64,000 bases of DNA from Nitrospira sp. (GTDB lineage Bacteria; Nitrospirota; Nitrospiria; Nitrospirales; Nitrospiraceae): the NCBI GenBank assembly GCA_016788885.1, contig JAEURX010000006.1:81513-145512 (forward strand), in the 5' to 3' direction. Of this stretch, positions 44,454 through 53,960 are shown one piece after another. A model generated the notes under the pieces. It had not been told where the DNA came from. It saw only the letters and a list, made by a program, of their open reading frames with translations, and did not search any database. A program made the translations under genes and the position numbers. The stretch's first letter is position 1. Each line of letters opens with the position of its first letter.

Positions 44454-47435
44454 ATGACTCTGGACCCTGCCCTGCTCGAATCCCGTATTCGTGCCATCGG
44501 TGAAGATCTGGCCCGCCGTTCCAGCGGATTGTCGCCGGGGCTCTTTGATTCCCGCTGGTGGTCGCAGGCGGCGATCAACCTGGCCATGAAAGATCCGGCA
44601 TTCAAAGCTCAGCTGTTTCGATTCATCGATGTGTTGCCGTCGCTGAAGGACGATGCGCAGGTCGTGCGTCTGGCGGAAGAATATTTCGGGGACATGAGCG
44701 GGCACCTCTTCGGCGCGCAGTGGGGGTTGAAGGCCCTCGCCTCTACGAAACTGGGCGCGGCACTCAGTGGAAAGGCGATCCGGCATCAGGTGGAACAGAT
44801 GGCGACCAGCTTCATTGCCGGCGCGTCCATCGAGCAAGCGGTGCCGGCGCTCCGTACACTGTGGGAGAACGGCCGAGCCTTTTCCGTGGATTTGCTTGGC
44901 GAAGCCAGTGTGAACGAACGGGAGGCGGATGCCTATCGGGATCGCTGTCTGGCAGCCCTGCGGGTACTTGGCGATGTTTGTCCTGCTTGGCCGCCTTTGT
45001 CATTGCTTGAGCGGGACCATCTCGGCCCGCTGCCCCGCGTGCAGCTGTCGGTCAAGATCTCGGCCCTCTATTCGCAGCTCGATCCCATCGATCCGGAGTC
45101 CAGCTACCGCGCCGTCGCGGCTCGCCTGCGGCCGCTCTTGAATCTCGCCGGGACACTCCCCGCCTCCATCATTTTCGATATGGAGCAGGCGGAAACCAAG
45201 GAGCTGATCCTGTCCATCTTCATGCGCCTGTTCGAAGAGGAGTCGTATCGCACCTTCCCCCATGCGGGTATCGCGCTGCAGGCCTACCGCACCGATACCG
45301 GAGATGATGTGCAGCGCTTGTTGGCATGGACCAAGAACCGGCAGGTGCCGATGACGATCCGCCTGGTGAAAGGCGCCTACTGGGATTCCGATGTGATCCG
45401 GTATCGGCAGCGCGGGTGGCCGATGCCGCTGTTCGAACAGAAGTCCCAGACCGACGTGAATTATGAATCGTTGGTTCGTATGCTGCTGGAGCAGTCACAC
45501 CTGATCAGGCCGGCGTTCGGCACGCACAATCTGCGCAGCCTGGCCGTGATCGAGGCGGTGGCGGACGCGCTCAGTCTGCCGCAGGAAGCCTGGGAGTATC
45601 AGATGATCTACGGCATGGCGGAACCGTTTCAACATGCGATGCACGACCGGGGGCGGCGCGTGCGGCTCTATACGCCGGTCGGTGAGCTCTTGCCCGGCAT
45701 GGCGTATCTTGTGCGCCGTTTGCTGGAGAACACCTCCAATGAATCGTTTCTGCGGAAGGAATACGTGGAGTCGCAGCCGCTGTCGTTGTTGTTGTCGGCT
45801 CCTGATGGTGCGTTGTCTCAGCCTCGACCTTCCGCGCCGGTCGAGCACAAGTCCTTTCGCTCTGCATCACCCGAGGAATTTGTGAACGAACCGGTTGCAG
45901 ATTTTTCGCGTGCGCCCGTCCGTATTGCCATGGCCGATGCGATCGTTCGCCGCCGCAAGCAATTGGGGCAACGACTCGACTTATCAAAGGTCGTTGCCCA
46001 TTTGCCAACGGGGCCTGATTTGTCGACGTATGATCCCAGTCGGCCGGATCAGCTCGTCGCGGTGGTGCAGAGTTATCAGCCTTCCGATATCCCGGCGCTT
46101 ACCAAGATTGCCGAGGCCGCCGAAGAGTCCTGGAGTATACGACCGGTTGCTGACCGTGTCGCGGTGATGCGGCAGGCTGCCGCCCTGATGCGGGAGCAAC
46201 GTTGGGATCTGGCAGCGTGGGAAGTGTTCGAGGAAGGCAAACCCTGGCGGGAGGCCGATGCCGATGTCGCGGAGGCGATCGATTTTCTGGAGTATTACGC
46301 CGGCGAAATGGCACGACTCGATCCTCCGCCCCGTCTGGGCCGTTATCCCGGTGAACTCAATGAGGTGCTGTGGAGTCCGCGCGGCGTGACCGTGGTGATT
46401 GCTCCATGGAATTTCCCGCTGGCGATCCCCACCGGTATGGTGTCGGCGGCCTTGGTCACAGGCAATCCGGTTCTGTTCAAGCCCTCTGAACGTTCCTCGG
46501 CGATGGGCTACCAATTGGCGCAGATCATGCTCGATGCCGGTGTGCCGAAGGGGCTGTTGCAATATGTTCCGGGGGGGCCGCAGCTCGGGCGCGAGTTGGT
46601 CGCGTCGGTGGCGGTCAACACGATTGCCTTTACCGGATCGAAGGACGTGGGCCTGGGCATCATGCAGGCGGCTGCGGTTCAACAGCCGGGGCAACGTGTT
46701 GTGAAGCGGGTCATCGCCGAGATGGGCGGAAAAAATGCCATTATCGTCGATGAGACGGCTGATCTCGATGAAGCCGTGACCGGCGTGGTGCAGTCGTTCA
46801 CCGGGTATGCAGGACAGAAATGTTCGGCCTGTTCGCGGGTGATCGTCGTGGACTCAATTCACGATGCGTTTCTCGACCGGCTCAGCGATGCGGTGATGAG
46901 TCTCCGTGTCGGCAGGGCAGACGATCCTGCGACTCAGGTTGGCCCGGTCATCGATGGGCGGGCGAAACACCGTATTCTGGAGTATCTCGAGATTGGTCGG
47001 CGTGAAGGGCGGGTGCTGGTGGACTGCTCGGCGGAAGGACCTGGGTATTCGATCGGCCCGGTCGTGATTGTGGACATTGAACCTGCGCACCGGTTGGCGC
47101 AGGAAGAGATTTTCGGTCCAATCCTGGCCGTGATGCGCACGGCCTCATTCGACCAGGCGTTGGAGTATGCCAACAGCACGGCCTATGCGCTGACCGGCGG
47201 TCTCTACTCGCGCAGTCCCCGTCACATCGCACGCGTTCGTGAAGCGTTCGATGTCGGGAATGTGTACATCAACCGCCCCATTACCGGCGCTTTGGTCGGC
47301 CGCCAACCATTCGGCGGGCACCGGTTATCTGGCGTAGGCGCGAAGGCCGGGGGCGAAGAGTACCTGAAACAATTTCTGGTGGCTCGCGTCGTCAGCGAAC
47401 AAACCCTCCGGCGCGGATTCGTGCCGACCCTGTAG
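44454..47435 (+). CDS. putA: Bifunctional proline dehydrogenase / glutamate-semialdehyde dehydrogenase (PutA)
   Basis: 993 residues, the short PutA type without the N-terminal ribbon-helix-helix repressor domain. The FAD-dependent proline dehydrogenase half has TIRLVKGAYWDSDV, FGTHNLRSLAVIEA and QMIYGMAEPF with RRVRLYTPVGELLPGMAYLVRR. The aldehyde dehydrogenase half has VVIAPWNFPLAIPTGM, FTGSKDVG, the catalytic Glu region AEMGGKNAIIVDE and catalytic Cys in AGQKCSACSRV. It converts proline to glutamate with substrate channelling, passing electrons to quinone and NAD+. Its last 111 bp overlap the antisense secreted-protein gene. Confidence 0.96.
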   Translation: MTLDPALLESRIRAIGEDLARRSSGLSPGLFDSRWWSQAAINLAMKDPAFKAQLFRFIDVLPSLKDDAQVVRLAEEYFGDMSGHLFGAQWGLKALASTKLGAALSGKAIRHQVEQMATSFIAGASIEQAVPALRTLWENGRAFSVDLLGEASVNEREADAYRDRCLAALRVLGDVCPAWPPLSLLERDHLGPLPRVQLSVKISALYSQLDPIDPESSYRAVAARLRPLLNLAGTLPASIIFDMEQAETKELILSIFMRLFEEESYRTFPHAGIALQAYRTDTGDDVQRLLAWTKNRQVPMTIRLVKGAYWDSDVIRYRQRGWPMPLFEQKSQTDVNYESLVRMLLEQSHLIRPAFGTHNLRSLAVIEAVADALSLPQEAWEYQMIYGMAEPFQHAMHDRGRRVRLYTPVGELLPGMAYLVRRLLENTSNESFLRKEYVESQPLSLLLSAPDGALSQPRPSAPVEHKSFRSASPEEFVNEPVADFSRAPVRIAMADAIVRRRKQLGQRLDLSKVVAHLPTGPDLSTYDPSRPDQLVAVVQSYQPSDIPALTKIAEAAEESWSIRPVADRVAVMRQAAALMREQRWDLAAWEVFEEGKPWREADADVAEAIDFLEYYAGEMARLDPPPRLGRYPGELNEVLWSPRGVTVVIAPWNFPLAIPTGMVSAALVTGNPVLFKPSERSSAMGYQLAQIMLDAGVPKGLLQYVPGGPQLGRELVASVAVNTIAFTGSKDVGLGIMQAAAVQQPGQRVVKRVIAEMGGKNAIIVDETADLDEAVTGVVQSFTGYAGQKCSACSRVIVVDSIHDAFLDRLSDAVMSLRVGRADDPATQVGPVIDGRAKHRILEYLEIGRREGRVLVDCSAEGPGYSIGPVVIVDIEPAHRLAQEEIFGPILAVMRTASFDQALEYANSTAYALTGGLYSRSPRHIARVREAFDVGNVYINRPITGALVGRQPFGGHRLSGVGAKAGGEEYLKQFLVARVVSEQTLRRGFVPTL

Positions 47436-48230
47436 CCCTGGTGCCGACTTCACGCTGACCTCTTCCAGTTCCTCGGTGATGTCCGTGATGTTTCCGCGGT
47501 CGTCCTTCAGCGCGGCCAATTCCTGCCGTTCGATGTACTTGACCAGTCCCACGCCCTTAGCAAACCAGGCCGTCATTACATCGGTGCCGACCGCCGTGCG
47601 ATCGACTGAGGAGAGGCGGATTTTGAGCGTCATGCGTGCTTCCACCCGGACCGCGTCCGGATAGGTTCCCGCCGGGACCGTGATCGATTCCTGGCCCATC
47701 ACCGTCGACAGTCCTTCCACATCGACATGTTCGTTGGTCCCGTCTCCGTCGATATCGCTGCCGAAATCGATGTCAGTCCGGTTGAATTGCTGGAACGATT
47801 GGGCCACCTTCATCGGGAAGCGGATAATCTGATAGGGCGTCAATTGTTTCTCCAGCGGAGTTCCTGGCTCGGAGCCGTAATAGACGACCCCCGCCGCATC
47901 GCGCCGGTAGAAACTATCGGATGGTCCATGGTTACCGGGATTCGTGTCGTGAAACACGGTGACGACGAGTCCACCCTTCAGCGTGCGGGTGCCGGTGACG
48001 CTCGACACGTTGCTGAAGTATTTATTCTCGATTGTCTGGAGGGGGCCTTCCGAGATCTGTCCCCGGTATTGCCAGCGTGTGCCGACGGTGTCAGGAAAAT
48101 AATCAGCCGACTGCGCGATAGTCTGTTCACCTTCGGCTGCCTGGGCGGGAATCTGCCCGATGCTAAGGGTCGCGGATCCGAGTAAGCCCGCTGCGATCAT
48201 GGTCGAACGAAGCAGATTCTGAACTGTCAC
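47325..48230 (-). CDS. Secreted protein of unknown function, 301 residues
   Basis: The start is GTG 48230, preceded by GGAGGA; it gives a signal peptide (LLRSTMIAAGLLGSATLSIG, cleaved near AQA-AEG). The mature protein is beta-rich: ADYFPDTVGTRWQYRG and VTVPAGTYPDAVRVEA resemble a periplasmic fold seen in lipoprotein-like paralogues with YFPLxxGxxW. A Ca-binding-like loop DIDGDGTNEHVD is present. The last roughly 35 residues after VKSAPGLQ are read antisense to putA and look unselected, as if the original stop had been lost. Confidence 0.6.
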   Translation of the reverse strand: MTVQNLLRSTMIAAGLLGSATLSIGQIPAQAAEGEQTIAQSADYFPDTVGTRWQYRGQISEGPLQTIENKYFSNVSSVTGTRTLKGGLVVTVFHDTNPGNHGPSDSFYRRDAAGVVYYGSEPGTPLEKQLTPYQIIRFPMKVAQSFQQFNRTDIDFGSDIDGDGTNEHVDVEGLSTVMGQESITVPAGTYPDAVRVEARMTLKIRLSSVDRTAVGTDVMTAWFAKGVGLVKYIERQELAALKDDRGNITDITEELEEVSVKSAPGLQGRHESAPEGLFADDASHQKLFQVLFAPGLRAYAR

Positions 48231-48308
48231 GGCTGTCCTCCAGTCAAAAAAATCACCGTACCATACCCGATGTGCAGCAGCAAGACGCTCCCGGCGGCCT
48301 GCGGTGCC

Positions 48309-48337
48309 TTGCCTTCTCCCTTGGCGGCTCGCATAAT
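48309..48337 (+). promoter_or_regulatory. Possible promoter for the SDR gene, leaderless
   Basis: TTGCCT (48309-48314), 17-bp spacer, CATAAT (48332-48337). Transcription would begin near 48344, at or just before the GTG/ATG pair at 48346/48349, and no ribosome-binding sequence is present. This fits a leaderless mRNA. Confidence 0.35.
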
Positions 48338-48348
48338 CGCCAGCCGTG

Positions 48349-49101
48349 ATGCCGGACACAGACCCATCATCATCTTCTTCTCCCGGATCTCGTACGGTGC
48401 TGGTGACCGGCGCCTCGGGCGGGATCGGTCGACGCCTCTGTCGCGCGTTTGCCCGCGACGGATTTTGGGTGGGCGTTCATTATTGCTCTCGACAGGAGGC
48501 GGCGGAGGAGACCCTTGCTGAACTGACGGCCGCAGGTGGACAGGGTGCGCTGTTCCAGGCGGACATCCGATCTGGGGAAGCGGTCCTGGCCATGGTTGAT
48601 GACCTGCGTCGCACGCGAGGCCGGCTGGATGTGTTGCTGTGCAACGCCGGGATCGCAGCGAGCCATCTGGTGGTGCGTTGCCCAGAGGATGAGTGGCAGC
48701 GGATCATCGATACGAACCTGAGTGGCACCTATCGGACGATGACGACGGCGGCAGCGGGGATGATGACCGAAGGTGGCTCCATCTTGGTGATCGGGTCCTA
48801 TGCAGGGTTGCATGGAAGGAGCGGCCAGGGGGCCTATGCGGCCTCCAAGGCTGGGCTGATAGGGCTCGTGCAAACAGCGGCGCGCGAATGGGGGCCGCAC
48901 AATATCCGGGTTAATCTTGTGTGTCCGGGGTGGCAGGCAACGGGACTGGCCGGTGACGCCTATCCTTCCGCCGATGACGTGCGGGGACATGTGCTGGGGC
49001 GTCTCTCCAACTTGGATGAGGTGAGCGAAACCATTTGTCGGTTGGCGCAATTGCACGATGTGTCGGGGCAGGTGTGGAATGTGGACAGTCGGATTCTTTA
49101 G
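48349..49101 (+). CDS. Short-chain dehydrogenase/reductase, FabG-like
   Basis: 250 residues from ATG 48349 (GTG 48346 is equally possible). Classical SDR features: nucleotide loop TGASGGIGRRL, LLCNAGI, catalytic Ser in VIGSYAG and Tyr-x3-Lys in YAASKAG. The C-terminus WNVDSRIL matches FabG-like 3-oxoacyl reductases (usually DGG). It sits between a divergent secreted-protein gene and bioD, so a link to fatty acid or pimelate supply for biotin is imaginable but unproven. A hairpin repeat follows the stop codon directly. Confidence 0.88.
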   Translation: MPDTDPSSSSSPGSRTVLVTGASGGIGRRLCRAFARDGFWVGVHYCSRQEAAEETLAELTAAGGQGALFQADIRSGEAVLAMVDDLRRTRGRLDVLLCNAGIAASHLVVRCPEDEWQRIIDTNLSGTYRTMTTAAAGMMTEGGSILVIGSYAGLHGRSGQGAYAASKAGLIGLVQTAAREWGPHNIRVNLVCPGWQATGLAGDAYPSADDVRGHVLGRLSNLDEVSETICRLAQLHDVSGQVWNVDSRIL

Positions 49102-49201
49102 CAGGATGCTGACAACGCTCTCCATCTTCGTGCTCGGTCGTATGCCTCAGTCGTCATACTCTCTGCGGCCTTGCCGGCGGTCGTGTTGAGCATCTCGCTG
49201 G
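49102..49201 (+). repeat. Hairpin repeat copy 6, flush with SDR stop codon
   Basis: About 100 bp. Outer arms are AGGATGCTGACAAC at the left and GTGTTGAGCATCTCG at the right (imperfect pairing). The inner stem is GTATG with CATAC, followed by CTGCGGCCTTGCCGGCGG, shared with the other copies. It lies between the SDR gene and bioD. Confidence 0.6.
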
Positions 49202-49270
49202 GACATTGAGTCGTCGATTCCACAGAACGATACCGTGTGTTTCACATGCGCTAGATGGGAAGAATAGAGA

Positions 49271-50008
49271 ATGGGGAACGGGGTGTTTGTTACTGGGACG
49301 GATACGGGGGTCGGGAAGACGCTCGTGTCGGCGGCCTTGGCTCGGAGACTGGTGCGGCTGGGTTGCGCCGTCGGTGTGATGAAGCCGGTTGAAACCGGCG
49401 TCTCCAGTGGTACGCCGGACCAAAGCGACGCCGCGCGCTTGATCGCAGCATCCCGCGTGGAGGATTCGCTCGACCTGGTATCGCCCTATCGATTTTCCTT
49501 ACCGCTGGCTCCGTTCGCTGCCGCTTCGTCGCAAGGACAGGTGATCGAGTTCGAGACCATCTTGAACCGTTACGAGCAACTTGCGGCTCGACATGCCTGC
49601 GTGGTGGTCGAAGGAGCCGGTGGGCTGTTGGTGCCGATTGGACACCAGTGGGATCTCCGGGACTTGATCGTCCGTCTCCGGCTGCCGGTCATCCTGGTTG
49701 GACGGGTCGGGCTCGGCGGGATCAACCACGCACTGCTGACGCTGGACGCGCTCGAGCATCGCAAGATTCCAGTCGTGGCGCTCGTGTTGAATGAAACAGC
49801 GGTACTTGCCGATCCGGTTCAGGAAGAACAGCAGAAATCCACGGTGGCGTTGTTGCGCGAGCGAGTCTCCGTGCCGTTGCTCGGTCCACTGCCCTATCAG
49901 TCTTGTGCGGAGTGTGCGTGGCCCGATGCGGTCGATGCGGCCGCCGACAGTCTTCCGATCAGGGAGTTGGCCGAGCTGGTCTGGCCCAGGGTCGCTGGAA
50001 GGTCTTGA
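49271..50008 (+). CDS. bioD: Dethiobiotin synthetase
   Basis: 245 residues. P-loop FVTGTDTGVGKT (residues 6-17), substrate-binding Lys in MKPVETG and EGAGGLLVPI are the BioD signatures. It closes the ureido ring of dethiobiotin from DAPA, CO2 and ATP. Other bio genes are not adjacent, but the biotin-dependent accB and accC lie within 4 kb. Its last 50 bp overlap the convergent thiE gene. Confidence 0.93.
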   Translation: MGNGVFVTGTDTGVGKTLVSAALARRLVRLGCAVGVMKPVETGVSSGTPDQSDAARLIAASRVEDSLDLVSPYRFSLPLAPFAAASSQGQVIEFETILNRYEQLAARHACVVVEGAGGLLVPIGHQWDLRDLIVRLRLPVILVGRVGLGGINHALLTLDALEHRKIPVVALVLNETAVLADPVQEEQQKSTVALLRERVSVPLLGPLPYQSCAECAWPDAVDAAADSLPIRELAELVWPRVAGRS

Positions 50009-50582
50009 TCGCCTGCTCGAGGTCCGGGGCCTTCAGAATCGCCGAGATCACCGCCACGCCATTCGCTCCCGCCGCGACGATGTCCTCCACGTTGTCCGCC
50101 GTGATGCCACCGATTGCAAACATCGGCATCGTCGTCAACGCACGGGCAGCCCGCAGCCCGTCGAGGCCGACGACCGGATCGTGGTCGGCTTTGGTGGTCG
50201 TGCTGAAAATCGGGCCAAAGCCGATATAGTCCGGTTTCAGCCGTGCGGCTTGCCGAACCTGTTCAGGCCCATGGGTCGACAGCCCGATGAGTGCGTCAGG
50301 TCCCAGGATTCTGCGCGCATCGGCGACGGGCAGATCGTCTTGTCCGAGGTGCACTCCGTCTGCCTTCACGGCCAATGCGAGGTCGCATCGATCATTGATG
50401 ATGAGGCAAACGCCAGCCTCCGTCGCGGCCTGGCGTAGGGCCAGAGCCTGGGTGTAGGCGGCCTTCATGGATGCCTGTTTGTCGCGATATTGGAAGAGAC
50501 GCACGCCCAGTGCGGCGGCCTTGCGGAGCACGTCGACGAGCGGACGATCCGGCCGGACGCTCGGGTCCAACACGAAGTACAA
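49959..50582 (-). CDS. thiE: Thiamine-phosphate synthase
   Basis: 207 residues. TIM-barrel ThiE motifs: FQYRDKQ, IINDRCDLALAVKADGVHLGQDD, GLSTH, DYIGFGPIFSTTTK and AIGGITADNV. It couples HMP-pyrophosphate with thiazole phosphate. The only standard start in frame is TTG 50582, just before YFVLD; the frame extends upstream to an in-frame stop overlapping the end of accC, so a non-standard start upstream cannot be excluded. No TPP riboswitch precedes it; it seems to be read through from accC, 63 bp upstream. No other thi genes are adjacent. Confidence 0.9.
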   Translation of the reverse strand: MYFVLDPSVRPDRPLVDVLRKAAALGVRLFQYRDKQASMKAAYTQALALRQAATEAGVCLIINDRCDLALAVKADGVHLGQDDLPVADARRILGPDALIGLSTHGPEQVRQAARLKPDYIGFGPIFSTTTKADHDPVVGLDGLRAARALTTMPMFAIGGITADNVEDIVAAGANGVAVISAILKAPDLEQAIKTFQRPWARPARPTP

Positions 50583-50645
50583 CCCGGTGAGGAGTTGTTG
50601 GTGAATGGCGTGATGCGTGGCGTGCTCCCTGGCCTCGCCGATCGA

Positions 50646-51995
50646 CTAGGACGACTGTCCGGCGAGGAAGCGGTCGAGGAACGTCGTGGAGACATGCCCC
50701 TTTTGAAAGTCAGGATCGTTAAAAATCTTCCGGTGGAGCGGGATCGTGGTCTTGATCCCCTCGATGACGAATTCATCCAAGGCTCGACGCATCCGTGCCA
50801 TGGCTTCTTGGCGATCCCGACCGTGAGTGATAAGTTTGGCGATGAGCGAGTCGTAGTACGGCACCACGGTGGCATTCGGTGCCATGGCTGAATCGACACG
50901 GATGCCCAACCCTCCGGGCGCGGAGTATTTCGTGATCTGTCCCGGGCAGGGCGTGAATTTTTCCGGGTCTTCGGCATTGATGCGGCATTCAAAACTGTGC
51001 CCATTTAGTTTGATGTCCGGTTGCTTGAATGAGAGCGGCATGCCTGAGGCAATACGGATCTGTTCTTTCACCAGGTCGATGCCGGTCACCATTTCGGTGA
51101 TGGGATGTTCGACCTGGATGCGCGTGTTCACTTCCATGAAGAAGAAGTTACGATCCTTGTCCAGGAGGAACTCGACCGTGCCGACATTGCAGTACCGAAT
51201 GGCTTTGACGGCTTCGACCGCGGTTCGGCCGATCTCGCGCCGAAGTCGTTCATCAATGGCCGGCGACGGGGTTTCTTCCACCAGTTTCTGGTGACGACGC
51301 TGAATCGAGCAATCACGCTCACCGAGATGGACCACATGGCCGCGGTTGTCGGCCACGATCTGCACCTCGATATGCCGGGGTTCGAGGAAGTACCGCTCGA
51401 GATAGACGCCATCATGCCCGAAGGTGGATTTGGCCTCAGCCTGAGCTGCCTGAAACGCGCGGGCGAGTTCTTCCGGCTTGTTCACCACACGCATGCCCCG
51501 TCCGCCCCCGCCCGCCGAGGCCTTGATAATCACGGGGAAGCCGATCGTCTTGGCGGCTTCCTGCGCGTCCTGTTCGCTCCGGAGTTCGCCGGGACTGCCA
51601 GGCGTGACCGGGAGGCCCTTCTTGGCCACGACTTCGCGGGCTTTGGACTTGTCCCCCATCAAGGCGATGTTTTCTGAGGTTGGGCCGATGAACTTGATGC
51701 CGATCGATTCACAAACTTCTGCGAAGTGCGCGTTCTCGGACAGGAACCCATAGCCGGGATGGATGGCATCCGCACCGGTGACTTCGGCGGCGCTGAGCAC
51801 ATTCGGAATATTGCGATAGCTGAGCGCGGCTTCCGGCGGGCCAACGCACACATGTTCGTCCGCCGCCCGCACATGCAGGCTCGCGGCGTCGGCTTCAGAG
51901 TGAATCGCGACGGTTTTGACGCCGAGTTCCTTGCACGCCCGAATGACCCTGAGCGCAATTTCTCCGCGATTGGCAACCAACACTTTTTTAAACAC
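50646..51995 (-). CDS. accC: Acetyl-CoA carboxylase biotin carboxylase subunit
   Basis: 449 residues, standard AccC length. N-terminal [20 protein letters not shown], the glycine-rich ATP lid [11 protein letters not shown], active-site [14 protein letters not shown] and [10 protein letters not shown] are all intact. It carboxylates the biotin of AccB using ATP and bicarbonate, the first step of fatty acid synthesis. It lies in the order aroQ-efp-accB-accC on one strand, a common bacterial cluster, with a 181-bp gap to accB that shows no clear feature. Confidence 0.97.
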   Translation of the reverse strand: MFKKVLVANRGEIALRVIRACKELGVKTVAIHSEADAASLHVRAADEHVCVGPPEAALSYRNIPNVLSAAEVTGADAIHPGYGFLSENAHFAEVCESIGIKFIGPTSENIALMGDKSKAREVVAKKGLPVTPGSPGELRSEQDAQEAAKTIGFPVIIKASAGGGGRGMRVVNKPEELARAFQAAQAEAKSTFGHDGVYLERYFLEPRHIEVQIVADNRGHVVHLGERDCSIQRRHQKLVEETPSPAIDERLRREIGRTAVEAVKAIRYCNVGTVEFLLDKDRNFFFMEVNTRIQVEHPITEMVTGIDLVKEQIRIASGMPLSFKQPDIKLNGHSFECRINAEDPEKFTPCPGQITKYSAPGGLGIRVDSAMAPNATVVPYYDSLIAKLITHGRDRQEAMARMRRALDEFVIEGIKTTIPLHRKIFNDPDFQKGHVSTTFLDRFLAGQSS

Positions 51996-52176
51996 GAGAT
52001 ACTCCGGTGCGCGTCATGTCAGGTGTGTGTCTCATTCTCCATGTCGTTGTCGCGAAGACGGTCACGCGATCAAGATCCGCGGCCCGGTCCGGCGAGAGCC
52101 TGTGTATGGCTGGAAACTCATGTGAGGTAGGAACGCCCAGGACCAGTCCCATCACGAATCCCCATGACCGCTGCGT

Positions 52177-52755
52177 CTAGGGTGTGGCGCCGGGGTCGAT
52201 CAAGAAGAGCGGCTGTCCATATTCGACGGGTTTGGTGCTCTCCGCCAGAATCTTCGTAATCCTGCCGTCGGCTTCGGATTCGATCTCGTTCATCAACTTC
52301 ATGGCTTCGACGATGCACAAGACCTGGCCCTTCCTGACGTAGTCCCCCTCTTCCACATAGGGGTCGGCATCGGGAGACGGCGATCGATAGAAGGTGCCGA
52401 CGATCGGCGATGTGATCGTCACCAGGCCTTCCGTGTCGGCAGGCTGCCGGGCTTGCGCCGCCGGAGCTGTCCCGGTCGACGTCGATTGGTGCGGCACGGT
52501 TTCCACGGTGTGTGTCGTGGTCGTGCGAGCGGCCGGTTCATGTCGGAGACGAATCCGCATGCCGCTGCGTTCGATTTCCAATTCCGTCAGGTGGTTGCGC
52601 TTCAACAGATCGGCCAGTTGCTGGATTTGTGCGGCATGTTCCGGCTGCAGCAGCATCTGGTCGGCCCCTTGTGTGCGAGGGGCGAATGCGCTCGGGAGGA
52701 CAATCGGTTTATCGGCGGCCCGGCCTTTGCCTGTCTTTTTACGTGATGGGCTCAA
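52177..52755 (-). CDS. accB: Biotin carboxyl carrier protein of acetyl-CoA carboxylase
   Basis: 192 residues from TTG 52755, which overlaps the efp stop; ATG 52656 (residue 34, [10 protein letters not shown]) is a good alternative and gives a more usual length. The N-terminal dimerisation part is followed by a Thr/Pro/Ala linker. The C-terminal biotinyl domain has [20 protein letters not shown], the BCCP thumb, and EAMKLMNE with biotinylated Lys153. It carries carboxybiotin between AccC and the carboxyltransferase. Confidence 0.94.
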   Translation of the reverse strand: MSPSRKKTGKGRAADKPIVLPSAFAPRTQGADQMLLQPEHAAQIQQLADLLKRNHLTELEIERSGMRIRLRHEPAARTTTTHTVETVPHQSTSTGTAPAAQARQPADTEGLVTITSPIVGTFYRSPSPDADPYVEEGDYVRKGQVLCIVEAMKLMNEIESEADGRITKILAESTKPVEYGQPLFLIDPGATP

Positions 52756-53312
52756 CGCACGCGCTCCACAAATTCACGAGTTCTGGTATCGATGCGGATG
52801 GTTTCCCCGATCTCCAGATACAGCGGCACCTTGATCGTGGCGCCTGTTTCGACCGTCACCGGCTTGCTCCCGCCGGAAGCCGTATCGCCCCGCACGCCAG
52901 GTTCCCCGTCTACGACCTTCAGTTCGATGAAGTTCGGCAGCACGACGGTGATTGGCCTGTGCTCGTAAATGAGGATCTTGGCGATCATATTTTCTTTGAG
53001 TAGGTCGGCGTTGCTGCCCAATTGGCTCTTTTCGTAGGTCGACTGCTCGTAGGTTTCCGTATCCATGAACGTGTAGGAGTCGTTCGTGGCGTAGAGAAAC
53101 TGCATATCGCATTCGTCGATCGCGGGGGTGTCGAATTTTTCTCCGGAGCGGAAGGTCCGGTCGAGGACGTTGCCGGACAGATAGCTCTTCAGCTTCGTTC
53201 GGACGAATGCCCCACCCTTGCCGGGTTTGACGTGCTGGAATTCCACGATATAAAAGGGTTGACCTTCTACCATCAACGGGCTGCCGTTCCGAAACTCTGC
53301 GGTCGAAATCAC
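52752..53312 (-). CDS. efp: Elongation factor P
   Basis: 186 residues from GTG 53312 with GGAGAG upstream. Three OB-type domains; the domain-I loop tip is KPGKGGAF, with Lys32 at the position lysylated by EpmA in enterobacteria. EF-P relieves ribosome stalling at polyproline. The end [17 protein letters not shown] is the EF-P signature. It is coupled to accB by a 4-nt overlap. No modification enzyme is in the window. Confidence 0.96.
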   Translation of the reverse strand: MISTAEFRNGSPLMVEGQPFYIVEFQHVKPGKGGAFVRTKLKSYLSGNVLDRTFRSGEKFDTPAIDECDMQFLYATNDSYTFMDTETYEQSTYEKSQLGSNADLLKENMIAKILIYEHRPITVVLPNFIELKVVDGEPGVRGDTASGGSKPVTVETGATIKVPLYLEIGETIRIDTRTREFVERVR

Positions 53313-53337
53313 AACAACTCTCCTTGGTACAACAGGT

Positions 53338-53835
53338 TCAACGGCGCGAAGCCGTAGGTTTCTTCTTCACGTCCCCCAGCTGGCGGGACGGTGTGCCACT
53401 GGTTTCAAAATGGGCGGTTAACGCGTTCAGTGCCAGCAGATATCCAGTCGGACCGAATCCCGCTATCTGGCCCAATGCGACTCCTGCGATGAAGGAGTGG
53501 TGGCGAAACTCCTCCCGCTGATGAATGTTCGACAGGTGGACTTCCACCGTGGGCAGTGCGACGGCGGCAATCGCATCACGAATCGCGATGCTGGTATGGG
53601 TATACGCAGCCGGATTGATGATGATTCCGTCGAAATGCCCCCTGGCATTCTGAATCCAGGTGACCAGCTCTCCCTCCACATTGCTCTGCTTGGTCTGGAC
53701 CGCAACCCCCAACTCGGCGGCGCGCCGGGCGATGGACTTGTCGATGTCCGGCAACGACAGGTGTCCGTAGACAGACGGTTCTCTCGTCCCCAGGAGATTG
53801 AGATTGGGACCATGAAGCACAAGCAGCCGCAGCAT
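53338..53835 (-). CDS. aroQ: Type II 3-dehydroquinate dehydratase
   Basis: 165 residues. [18 protein letters not shown] contains the flexible loop with the catalytic Tyr/Arg pair; [11 protein letters not shown] and [18 protein letters not shown] (catalytic His region) are intact. It performs trans-dehydration of 3-dehydroquinate in the shikimate pathway. A basic tail of about 20 residues ([11 protein letters not shown]) extends beyond the usual end. It is 25 bp upstream of efp. Confidence 0.95.
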   Translation of the reverse strand: MLRLLVLHGPNLNLLGTREPSVYGHLSLPDIDKSIARRAAELGVAVQTKQSNVEGELVTWIQNARGHFDGIIINPAAYTHTSIAIRDAIAAVALPTVEVHLSNIHQREEFRHHSFIAGVALGQIAGFGPTGYLLALNALTAHFETSGTPSRQLGDVKKKPTASRR

Positions 53836-53960
53836 GTGTCTGTCGCGCGCCCCGGTTGTCAGAAGGCTGCAATGGATAGGGATGCCAGCAGCGGCGGCAT
53901 TCTAACAGGCTACCAGGGGTGGGTCAAACGCTGTTCGAAGATGGAACGGGAGAAAGGAGG

